From contig JAPXFY010000030.1 of assembly GCA_030674185.1 (NCBI GenBank), positions 40,472,770 through 40,536,769 of the forward strand: a stretch of DNA of 64,000 bases, written 5' to 3'. Shown here piece by piece: positions 12,501-21,700 of the stretch (position 1 is the stretch's first letter; each line of letters begins with the position of its first letter). The translations under genes and the position numbers were made by a program. The stretch is from Monoplex corrugatus (taxonomy: Eukaryota; Mollusca; Gastropoda; Littorinimorpha; Ranellidae). Under the pieces are notes generated by a model. The model was not told the DNA's origin and did not search any database. It saw only the letters and a program-made list of their open reading frames with translations.

Positions 12501-14464
12501 GGCAAACCCATTTTCCACGGCTCGGTGAAGCCCGTCGAGCACATAGTATTTTTAGTAGTAAGCTCGCCCATCGTGGGGTGAGCAGATCTACACAGCGACA
12601 TGCAAATTGGCATGACCTCGGGGAGGAAATGGTTGACGAACCTAGCTTCGGCTGACAACTCCGAATCGAGTTCAAACGCAGTTGTCCTTTTCTTGAAAAA
12701 TACAATGTTACAGATAAAACAGAACTTGATCTGTTGGTTGCTAGTCTTTGTGTGACAACGCGAAACTTGCTGAGCTGAAACTTGCACACTGTTCTGTTCC
12801 GCGCAGTAGGCCTATGGCGTCGGCACATTGCGACATTGTTTTGCTACTGATCTGGTATAGATCCTCGTGTAAAAAGTTGCTGTACGGCCGTATTTTACTT
12901 CAAATTGATTTCATATTACACATGCATATAGAAAAAAGCATGTGAAATCGAATCCCGCCGACGAGAAGTTCCAAAAATGGCGACTTACTTGCAAACTTTT
13001 CCGATGAAAAAAAGCAAAACTTTGGAAGCGTCGATCTCGGTTCGAAACTTGCACACATGGCTCTCGTCAGGATATATCATTCTGTTACATTAATTCTCAT
13101 TGGCTGCAAAATTACAATGTGATTGGTTCACAAATATAGCCGTACCGACCGAAATAGTGAAGCACCCCGAACAAACTTCGATTCTGAACGCATACCATCG
13201 CCGCAAGTGCGCTCGAAACGCGGATTTTCGACTTTCTCATCAAATAACTAATTCTATTTTCGCTCTAAGTATATAAAAAGGCAATCATTCAAATCTTTAT
13301 TCATTTCTAATTCACATAAGACAAAAAATAAGAATGAAACACCAATTAAAGAGGCAGTAATCTTGATTGAACTGAAGACCCCCCCAATTTTGCGGCAGGC
13401 CCCAGTTTTTTGTACCACAAATTTGACGTCGCGTTTCGGTTCGCGCGGCATTGCTACTTGTATACCTACTTCAGTGGCTACACTGTCCTCAGCAAGTTAT
13501 AGATTTCCGCTGGCGAGAGATGTAGTGTGTTTCTCATCTGGTGCTAGTGTCAGTGTAGGTGATAGATCTAGTGTTAGTTTACAGCATGCAGTTAGTCAGG
13601 GCAGATGCCAGTTTTGTTTTTGTGAGTTGCGTGTTACTGCAAACCGTCAGAGGTGGCTGGGTAATGGACAGTCAGCACATGTTAGGAATTCTGGACTTAG
13701 GAAACCGATATATAGACAATTTTGGAACATGCTAAATTCTACAGGGCTTGTAATGGTCCAAGGAAAAAAAGGAGGAAATTTTTTTCTAGGGGGGTCCGGG
13801 GGCATGCTCCCCTGGAAAAATTTGAAAAAGTAGACTAAAATCTGTGCAATCTGGTGCATTCTGGGACCTAAATTCTACAGATCTGCTGAAAAGAAAAAGG
13901 CCATATTTTTAACTCTATGAAACACAAACACACACTGATAGTCATATACACTCATACAAGACAGCCTGTACAAGTCACTAGTATGTGTGTCTTTGTGAAA
14001 TTACTTCTCAAAGATACACGGCCGCCATCTTAGATGGTAGATTCACGCTATCTCAAGCTACCGTGCGACCGACTTTTGCCCACTTTACGGACCTAGCGGT
14101 TTGCGGATGCAGCGATTTGCCGATATGACGCTTTTGAAAATTTTTACTCCCGATTTTTATTTCGGCGGAAATTTTTTTTTTTTCGGCGGTACTGCTTCAC
14201 AGAAAAGCGGAAATCCGCCGAACGGCGGACAATTACAAGCCCTGATTCTAGGAATGCGTGAAGACATCCACAATATTTACGAAAGAAATCGGTGACTATG
14301 GGGCGTGATGGTGTAGATGAATGTGTGGTGACAGTCCTTCGTGAGATAATGCCAGACTGTGTGCTGTCGCTTGTAAGACTTGTACCCTAACCCACCTGGT
14401 AATCCGTACATGGGACATAAGTGGTGGTGACTACAGGTCAGTGTTGTGTTCGTATTGTGCTCTG

Positions 14465-14527
<63 letters not shown>

Positions 14528-16591
14528 GCGACAACATGCCTTCGTTGTTTTCTTTCCACGTGCTTATCTATTTTTGGATGGCGTGCCTGTCAGATGTCTC
14601 GTCATGTTTTGTAGCCCACCTCTAAGTTCGCCCAATTCAGATTTTAATTTCCTAATAAATGCATATATACGCACATTTTTCGATAAAAATATATATAACA
14701 AAAGTTTAAAAGCAGGGATTGAGATTGTACTGTGTGACAAATATGAGCCAGGTAGCTCTCCGACAGCGTCCGAAATCTGCAATTAACTCAGAGCAGACAA
14801 CCGGTGTTGCTTCGGCAAACGTTTGAATTCAAGTGACTTCCGATTTGAATTCAAGTGACTTCCGATCTACTTCCCGCCTTGTATAGTCCTGCTGTCCCTT
14901 TATAAGCTAAATGTCACTTGATAATGGTTCTAAAAAAAATTCTCTTACCAAAGTAACAATACAAAATGTAGTGGCTTGCATTCATCCTGCTGTTAATTCA
15001 CACAAATATTTCATCCAAGAGCTGAACATCCAGGAGCAACACAAGTTATTTTTTCTCTTTGTTATGGAAGAACTTGCTCTCTACTGCTTCTTTTCAATCT
15101 TGATGTTATTTATCAGCGCCTTTTTGCCGTTTGGGGCATAGTTCACAAAATCAACACACATGAACACCAGGCTTTGCCCACTTTGTCGATCTTCGTGATA
15201 CTGTCTCGAAGTCGCACCTCTATCTTCTTTTATTTTCTCTTCCTTTCGTCATCAGCAAGCTTCCAAAATGTATTTCCTTCATATTAACGCGTGGTCACCC
15301 AGTTAAAGAGAGGACTCAAGAGAACACAAATTCTCAAACAGAATGGAAACAGAGCCCGTACTTTCAATCGGGTAAATTCAACCAAGGGAGGTTACTTCGT
15401 TTGACGATAGAAACCATTTCGGAACCGACTATCAATTGACGACAAAGTGAGTTCCGACATTTATGCACTATACATGCTCTCAAATTTTCTCAATGAATTT
15501 GCACGATTCAAGTGACGACCTGTGGGGCGCTCAAAAATACGGGATTCCGTATTTAGACGGAAAATCCCCATCTCTGTATTTCACAAGTAGTGACAAATAA
15601 ACAAGCCTCCAAAGGGGTTCCCTAATGCAGACGACACCAATCAGCCAGCCATCTATTTCATCTTACAGCATGATCGGGAAATGACAAGACTGTCAAATCC
15701 CTATAGCCTAACAAAAAGACATTAGGCCTACTTGGTCAAGTTTCAAATTAATCAGAAAATTCTAAATGTCTCAAACAAAATGTAGCCTATCAAATAGCCA
15801 AAAAAGTTTATTTTTAGAATGGCTCGAACATCTTTTAACCCCCCCCCCCCCAAAAAAAAAGTACCGATGACATGGTTCAAAAGCAGTTGTTTGTGTAGGC
15901 TACCTATTACAAATAGGCCTATATATATACCAAACAAATTTGTCATCCTCTACTTGAGTTGAACCTTATTTCATGATCTATGCATCCTAGAGTTTTCAAG
16001 TATTACTTAATTAGTGCATAGGCCTACCTGAAGCTCTATCAGATAGAGGAAATGGAGTTGATACCAAACAGCCAACTTCATCGAGACAGACCTCAACGTA
16101 AGAGCTGAAGTTACCACCATGTCAAACATATCGAGTTACTACAGAAATTTTAAACTTCAAATCTATTAAGCCTAAAATTTTCATAGGCCTACTATGTCTT
16201 AGCAATTTTTCAGCCTTTTCATGTATTACAGTTTACTTTGTCACGAAGGTCAATGGGTCAATCGACTCTACATCAGTACATGGCCAAAACTTTCGGAACA
16301 TAAAATAAGCATGATATATTACCAATCTTACTGTTCACATGGCGCATATCTGCACATAAACTGCGTTATTTACATGCAAGAAAAATAGTGAATACATTCA
16401 AATGACATGTAATTCATCGTTTCAAAGTTCACCATGGCGAGCCAAAGCGAGCACAGACTTGATGGGTACTGACCTTCAGCTCATAAAAAGGAAGAATTAA
16501 AGAGTGGTAAAGATGGTTATCATTATCATTTCCACAAACATTTACTTACAATGCTGCGTACTGTTGGGACGAATCGTGCACAAGCGTACAT
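3372..16591 (-). CDS. ATP5MC: ATP synthase subunit c (membrane proteolipid), mitochondrial precursor
   Basis: Encodes the c-ring subunit of the mitochondrial F1Fo-ATP synthase, which carries protons across the inner membrane and drives rotor turning. Coding exons on the minus strand are 16591-16550, 7987-7922, 7013-6933, 4972-4876 and 3535-3372, all with AG/GT borders, summing to 450 nt (149 residues plus TAA). Residues 1-74 form a basic, Ser-rich presequence ending SFQTSASWR. Mature protein starts [14 protein letters not shown] at residue 75 and is 75 residues, the usual animal length. Visible are the Gly-rich first helix, the polar loop ARNPSLKQQ (Arg112, Lys117, the latter equivalent to the trimethylated lysine of animal c subunits) and the proton-binding Glu132 in ALSEAMGLF. 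Only the presequence is spread over the first exons, as in other animal ATP5MC genes. Intron 2 is 8.6 kb. The gene is head to head with JAZF1. Confidence 0.96.
4387..4526. mobile_element. Palindromic TTAA foldback repeat
   Basis: Shortened copy in ATP5MC intron 4: hairpin core plus right outer arm ('gctcttccagcatggttgac'), ending in TTAA at 4523. The left TTAA has become TTAC. Confidence 0.7.
4876..4972 (-). CDS. ATP5MC: ATP5MC coding exon 4
   Basis: 97 nt between CCTACAG and GTCTG. It carries the presequence processing region ([10 protein letters not shown]) and the start of the mature chain through GVAGS. It ends in phase 1, splitting a conserved glycine codon. Some small frames overlap it on the same strand but do not follow its splice borders. 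Confidence 0.95.
5350..5671. mobile_element. TTAA-flanked MITE with perfect 13-bp inverted repeats
   Basis: 322 bp bounded by TTAA at 5346-5349 and 5672-5675. Termini read CCCTTTCCCATTT on both strands, identical over 13 bases. It has no open frame of note. TTAA target duplication with short inverted termini is the signature of piggyBac-type non-autonomous elements. It lies in ATP5MC intron 3. Confidence 0.8.
5993..6085 (+). repeat. Dispersed 'ggctgggctwtaa' module (SINE-like 3' end)
   Basis: Contains 'gttagccctgaatggttgg' and 'tcggctgggctataagcaa'. The same module occurs near 18101, 50201, 55305, 55630, 55815 and 57735, always on this strand and followed by an A/C-rich tail. It is probably the 3' end of a SINE or short LINE family. 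Confidence 0.5.
6169..6473. mobile_element. TTAA-flanked MITE-like element
   Basis: About 305 bp between TTAA at 6165 and TTAA at 6474. Termini are CTCTATTGTGAC and, on the other strand, CTCTTTGACGAC (8 of 12 match). Inside, 'agtagcccgtc' occurs twice about 45 bases apart. The CTCTTTG terminus resembles the piggyBac-like elements at 24473 and 38578. Confidence 0.5.
6933..7987 (-). CDS. ATP5MC: ATP5MC coding exons 2 (7987-7922) and 3 (7013-6933)
   Basis: Exon 2 (66 nt, residues 15-36) sits between TTGCAG and GTATGG. Exon 3 (81 nt, residues 37-63) sits between TTGCAG and GTGAGC. Both are phase 0 and encode Ser/Arg-rich presequence with few acidic residues (for example [10 protein letters not shown], then SVSALVSQ). 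Either could be skipped without shifting the frame, so alternative presequences are possible. Confidence 0.9.
7842..7892. repeat. CT and CA microsatellite
   Basis: (CT)n followed by interrupted (CA)n, about 30 bases from the donor of ATP5MC exon 2. Confidence 0.8.
8048..8263 (+). repeat. 34-bp tandem repeat, about 6 copies
   Basis: The unit contains 'ttaggtttgccttacaatca' and repeats with almost no divergence every 34 bases. It starts about 60 bases upstream of the exon 2 acceptor, in ATP5MC intron 1. Confidence 0.92.
8795..9010. mobile_element. Palindromic TTAA foldback repeat, near full length
   Basis: About 216 bp starting at TTAA and ending at a mutated TCAA. Both outer arms (tagcatcctgcattgtt on the left, gatgctgatggacaggg on the right) and the inner hairpin are present, with internal TTAA at each arm junction. 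One of the best copies for defining the family. Confidence 0.8.
9151..9330. mobile_element. Small hAT-like MITE
   Basis: Termini are CAGGACTCCCACT at the left and, on the other strand, CAGGGCTCCCACT at the right (12 of 13 match), enclosing 180 bp of A/T runs. The 5'-CAGGG start is typical of hAT-group elements. Flanks are A-rich (ataaaaat and taaaataa), so the target duplication is ambiguous. Confidence 0.6.
9331..12230 (-). other. ATP5MC intron 1 sequence, no feature recognised
   Basis: AT-rich, no tandem arrays, no coding signature that I recognise. Small frames at 10018-10305 (minus) and 10433-10672 (plus) have no motif and overlap others on the opposite strand. Confidence 0.5.
12231..12472. 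repeat. TG and GA microsatellites with short ATTT-type repeats
   Basis: Interrupted (TG)n at 12232-12258, (GA)n at 12264-12290 and again at 12367-12376 and 12456-12470. The two GA blocks are each preceded by 'ttatttattcattc'-like sequence, so this is a small local duplication. Confidence 0.75.
12473..13741. other. CpG-containing intronic segment, function unknown
   Basis: Richer in CG dinucleotides than the surrounding intron, with open frames on both strands (plus 13363-13833, 156 codons; minus 12445-12828, 127 codons). Neither has a motif I know, and neither has clear splice borders. It could be an internal promoter, an old element, or younger sequence that has not yet lost its CpGs. Confidence 0.35.
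13742..14244. mobile_element. 503-bp TIR transposon, hAT-like, non-autonomous
   Basis: Terminal inverted repeats CAGGGCTTGTAATGGTCC and CAGGGCTTGTAATTGTCC match at 17 of 18 positions. The direct repeat ATTCTA flanks both sides (13736-13741 and 14245-14250). Inside are the GC-rich motif 'ggtccgggggcatgctcccc', a YY1-like gccgccatctt, and a cggcgga-rich right end. No transposase is encoded. The CAGGG terminus points to the hAT superfamily, although a 6-bp rather than 8-bp flank repeat is seen. Confidence 0.75.
14467..14526 (+). repeat. (TG)n microsatellite
   Basis: Uninterrupted TG run of about 60 bases. It creates spurious Cys-Val and His-Thr open frames on the two strands. Confidence 0.95.
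14527..16549 (-). other. ATP5MC intron 1 sequence, no feature recognised
   Basis: AT-rich. Only short local repeats are visible (for example 'gaattcaagtgacttccgat' twice near 14826-14864) and a C-run/A-run near 15840. Confidence 0.5.
16550..16591 (-). CDS. ATP5MC: ATP5MC coding exon 1
   Basis: Codes residues 1-14 ([14 protein letters not shown]). The donor GTAAGT follows at 16549. Upstream, a TTGCAG acceptor at 16630-16625 suggests that this exon begins in 5' UTR at 16624. Confidence 0.93.
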
Positions 16592-16833
16592 TTTGCTGTG
16601 TCGTGGAGTCTTTCGGTGTCAAACCTGCAACAAGATGCCGGCACAGTCAACAGCGTCTACAGAACTCCGTATAATCGGGACAATACAACAAACTATTTCA
16701 CATAAAGACAAAACATAACTTGCGTAGTAGTCACACGATACTTCATCTTATGCAAGTGTTTTTTCAAAAGTACCGATGGCAAGTATTTTTTTGAAAACAG
16801 TTACGATACCGGCACCTGCGCCCTGTTTCTTAC

Positions 16834-16920
16834 CGTAGAGGTGAAAATGAAGGAGACGGCAAAGTGCGCGTGCGTAAGGTTGTGGTTGCTTCCTGTGACC
16901 CCATGCTGTCTTTAACACAC
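16834..16920 (-). other. ATP5MC: Probable non-coding 5' exon of ATP5MC
   Basis: On the minus strand 'CACCTCTACG' is followed by a strong donor GTAAGA (GT at 16833-16832). A TTGCAG acceptor lies 209 bases on, 33 bases before the ATG. This gives a short 5' UTR intron (16833-16625). The upstream edge of the exon is a guess. Confidence 0.5.
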
Positions 16921-17163
16921 AAAAATTTCCCAGAAAATAAATTTGAATTAGTACCAAGAACAATAACAAAAAGGAGTGTTTTGAAATAATTAAATGTTTT
17001 TAACTTGTTTGGTAAACAATCACACTTTGAGGTCACGAATGAAATGAAAATGAGGCTGCTCTCCTGTCACGTGGATCTGGGAAACAAAAAAGAATCGCTG
17101 TCGGTGGAAGAGCACATTAGATCGAGTGCAGAGCTGCGATTCATGCAGATCGCAAGTGGGGAA
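16835..17163. promoter_or_regulatory. Candidate bidirectional promoter, ATP5MC / JAZF1
   Basis: The two genes face away from each other with start codons only 573 bases apart. The interval contains GC-richer sequence around 16810-16910 and a CACGTG E-box at 17068-17073. A second CACGTG lies in JAZF1 intron 1 at 17381-17386. There is no clear TATA box. A shared promoter is inferred from geometry. Confidence 0.5.
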
Positions 17164-17263
17164 ATGGCGTTCTTCTTTGGGAATAGTTGCGCGTTCCGAG
17201 GCTGTGGAATGAAGTTTCCCACACTGGCAGACCTCATACATCACGTAGAAGACACACACATTG
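17164..17263 (+). CDS. JAZF1: JAZF1 coding exon 1
   Basis: Encodes the N-terminal C-x4-C-x12-H-x4-H finger. The donor GTAGGT follows in phase 1. The frame stays open upstream to about 17005, where only a TTG is found; true in-frame ATGs are at 17044 and 17050. I prefer 17164 because family members start only a few residues before the first Cys. Confidence 0.9.
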
Positions 17264-17680
17264 GTAGGTACTTTTCGTTGCATTGTTCTTATTGCAGTTT
17301 TTGTCCAGAAACTTTTCTCTGAGGCAATTTAAGGCGAGCAGGGGATTTTGTTTACATTTTGGGAGATAGCCTCGGGTCGGCACGTGCGAGTAATCGCAAC
17401 CGCAGCTACTTTTCTCTCTTCAACAGGAAACCATTGTCAGCTTATCTTGACATTTTTTTGTTGCATAGCCGTGTGCATGTGTTTTGATTAACCTCGTCAG
17501 AGCGGATTTTTCTGGGTTTTGTTTTGCCAATCGATGGATTGGTAACGTTTGCGTTTGGGTGAAATAACCATTAGCCTGATTAGGCATCGCCATTAGTAAT
17601 GTTCAGTGAATAGTGGGTATGGCTGTGTATCCATGCGTAGGTTCTATAGTCACTGACCATTTATTAGCCTGTCTAAATTG

Positions 17681-17720
<40 letters not shown>

Positions 17721-18362
17721 TGTGTGTGTGTGTGTAGAATGCTATTCTCATATTTGCATTCAAAGCATAGGCCTATTGATTAAAACACATCAACTGATCA
17801 AGGCCTCCAAGACACAACTGTAAGCAATAACATAGCTGTGATAAAAGCTGTCACACATATAAGCAGTGACAAATACACTTCAATAAACATACTCATATAC
17901 CTCAGTCATACAGTACTTTGCCATAATAAAACATAAAACTTATTAAAAGTACAACATGGTGGAGCGATGAGGTTAAGGCAGGGTGAGAATTGTAATTTTT
18001 CACCTCAAACTCCACTTCTAATCACAAGAGAAGAGAAGAAATTCCCAAGATGCTGGATGGGACCCAGAGCAACAATGCCTTACCACTGACTGGCAAAATT
18101 GTGTATGTTTTGAAATGGTTAAAGCCATGATGATGGCTCTATGCAATCGGCTGGCCTTTAAACAAAAATAACTGAAACTGTATTGAAACAAAATTCTGCA
18201 ACTAGAATAATCACTGCAAACTGAATGCATAGCTCTATCAGACATACTGTAGGTCATGTACTTCCACTGTATTTGATTTAATGGAGTGTGTCAGTTTCTG
18301 TGAAAGGAAAGTGATAAGCATTTACACGCACATGAGTCACATGTACACACACACACGCATGC

Positions 18363-18402
<40 letters not shown>

Positions 18403-18405
18403 CAT

Positions 18406-18463
<58 letters not shown>

Positions 18464-18684
18464 ATGCATGCACACACACACATACACACACACACACATA
18501 CACACACACACACACACATACACACCACACACACACATACACACACATACACATACACACAACACACACACACACACACACATACACACATACACACACA
18601 TACACACATACACACACATACACACACACCACACCACACACACATACACACACACACACCACACACGCACACACACATACACAC

Positions 18685-18753
<69 letters not shown>

Positions 18754-21700
18754 ACACACACATACACACACTGTGTGTGTGTGTGTATGTGTGTGTGTGT
18801 GTATGTAGATCGTGGTCAGGGAGTCCTGAAGAACTACTGTTGTAAAGAACTACAGTGCAATGCTGTGCTTGTTAATTCACTGACAGATATAAGATAAGGT
18901 ATGGATGCTGATCAGTATTAGTGGAACACATTATAATACTGAACAGCGCTGGATCACAGATGCTGCAAGTCTTTGTTGACCATGAACATGATGAAGTTTT
19001 GTGTTGTTGATGTTTGATGCCTTGTCAGTAGTGATCAATAGGCCTGAACGCAGTCTCAGGTCAAGCAACCAGAAGCTTCTGGCAAAACAAAATCAAAATA
19101 CAAAAACCATAGGACACCGAGCCTTCCATTGCCAGGCCCCACTTGTCTGGAATGAGCTGCCTTTTTCTCTGGGCTGTTTATCAATTCTCTCTTCTTTCAA
19201 AGCGGGCCTCAAAACTCATCTTTTTAATGAACACTACCATAATGAAGCATGATTTTTTTTATCTTTCTGATTAACATATGAATATATTACTTATTAGTAC
19301 TTGCACGTAACAGATGTGCTAGTGTGTGTGTTGGGGGGCGGGGGGACTAGGGAGTGGGAGTTAGTATAATTGACCACTAGGCATAGGGCTGATTGGGAAA
19401 AATGAACTAATTAATGTAAAGCGCAGTGTCTTTACCTATGTGTAGGAGAATAGCGCTGTATTAAAGTAATTTATTATTATTATTGTTATTATTATTATTA
19501 TTATTATCAAAACGTAGGACTGGACATTGCCGCCTACTCTAGCAGATGTGTTGAGTGGCACTGTCTCACACAGATGAAGGGTCGTGAACTTTGCACTGTC
19601 TACACACCAGCTGCAAGTACAGTGACTAAGCCTGAATGAGGCCCAAATGGAAAATATTCTGGCCATTTGTTGTGAAGAAAATGACCGAAGAATCTATTTC
19701 TGGCCATTAGTTTTGGTGAACGGAAATACTAACTCAAATACTGAAAGCCCCGTGAATTTTCAAAACCCAAGTCGGATTTCTCCGACGCTCGTACACAAGC
19801 GTTGTTGAGACATGATCAGGAATCCCGATGCTCGCAGCGAGAGAGTTAAAAAAATAAAATAAAATCAGTGGATGGGCCTGAATATCCCCCACACCCAGTG
19901 CCCCATTTTACCCACTCTGCTGTTTGTCTTTCCTTCATTTTGATTAACAGACTTAGAAAATGTCCAACATTTCAAGTGTCTTGCCTCTAGGATCTGTGAT
20001 TTTAATTAAGCAAATGGTGGCTCCTGCACCAAAGATGTGAAAACAAGAATTAGCATGGCTAAACTAAAAATGGTCCAGTTAAAAATCATGTGGGAAGACA
20101 GAGGCTTCCCAAAGACTTAAATTAGTTAAAACTAAGAATCTTGACAATTTTGATATGGCCTGTTTTAATGTGTGGTTGCGAAGCCTGGACACTAAGAAAA
20201 GAAGCAGAAAACAAAGTCAGTTGCTTCTGTAGACAACTTCTCAGAGTTAATTGGACAGACAGAAGAAGAACAAATGATAGTGTGTTAAAGAAGCTGAATG
20301 TCAAGTGCCAGCTGCTGATAGAGATCAGCAAAAGAAAGCTGAAATACTTAGGCCATGCGATGAGAAACTCCAAAAGAGATCTGATGTGAACAGTCCTGTA
20401 GGGGAAAGTTGAGGCAAGGAGAAGAAAGGGACGACCGCACACCTCCTATTTCAACAACATCGCTAAGTCTGTGGTCTGGAGATTCCGAAGATCGCTCACA
20501 GATGTCTCAATCGTGTGACCAGGAGAAAACTTGTGACGTTGAGCGTGGCTCATAGTCATACTGCCAATCCCGGCGAGGGAGAGAGATGCGGTGTGTGAGG
20601 TCATTTTGATTTTATGGCTGATTTTCCAGTTCCTTGCTTTACAGTGGCACCCAGGTCTTTTGTGTAAATGTTTTTTGTTACCTCAGTACCTGTAGCCAAG
20701 GACCAGTGGGTGGATTTTTGAAACTTTCAACTGGACTCAAGACTCAGAATCAGTATAATTACTTGGACATAGCCATTACGAGAGTTTGAGTACTTGATAT
20801 TACTTTAGTTAATGAAACTGAAACATTTACTGTTGATTATCAACTTTGGAGAAAAAAAAAAGCCTAAAAGCATTCTCATCATTTGAAACTGAATATATTT
20901 CATGCAGGAAGCTATCTCTTCTCATTTGAAACCTGAATATGACAAGAGAATCTTGAGCAAGTTTAAAGGTACTTAAATTTCTATGAAATTTATTTGGGAT
21001 AAGCCTTTTTCACAGTTCTTTCAGATGTTGGCAGCAAAGGCTGAAGTGTACTCCATTATCAGTGAAAGCTCTGCAGCTTGGACAAACCACATCCATGTGT
21101 TCTATACTCTAGAGTGTACAGCAGTGTCACTGATACCAGATCTAAAGTTACCAAGAGAGGCGAGAGGCTTTTACGTTATTTTTCCTGGAAATGTTTTGAC
21201 TTTCAAATGTTCTGTAAGTGTAATTCTTGTTTATATTGGCACCACAGTTCTGTTGATTTGGCTGGATAAGAAATTGTGATGGTCAGTTTGCTTGTGTCCT
21301 AACAGAAGTTTTGATCAGGAATGTACTGAAACCTTTGACTGTGATGTACATGCTGCAGCTCATACCTCTCTCTTCACATTGTTTCCACACCCTTGCAGTT
21401 GGATTTTGACACATGACTTCAAGTTTCAGTATATTGATATTTCACCATGTCTGTTTATGTTTGATGTGCAGTCCTCAATTGTGTTGTGTTTGCACAGATA
21501 ATGACCCAAGGTTATTTGAACCGCACGTTGTGTTGTGTTTGCACAGATAATGACCCAAGGTTATTTGAACCGCATGTTGTGTTGTGTTTGTACAGATAAT
21601 GACCCAAGGTTATTTGAACCGCACGATGGAGGCAAACCTTTCTCCCTTCCCCTTTCCTGCATCCTCAGATACTCAGGTGATGTGGAGAGACGAGACCAGT

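Noticed and set aside
13363..13833. 156-codon plus-strand frame
   Set aside because: It has no motif, runs across the left terminus of the TIR element at 13742, and has no supporting splice or promoter signal.
17005..17163. JAZF1 starting at 17005
   Set aside because: The codon at 17005 is TTG. True in-frame ATGs are at 17044, 17050, 17143 and 17164, and only the last fits the family N-terminus.
18278..18845. Several long Cys-Val or His-Thr open frames on both strands
   Set aside because: They are translations of a (CA)n/(TG)n microsatellite. The same applies to 14277-14537, 26019-26562, 31120-31450, 43917-44236 and 61343-61520.
19705..19862. Another TTAA-flanked element ending at 'gagagagttaa'
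   Set aside because: The right end looks piggyBac-like, but I found no matching left terminus with TTAA.
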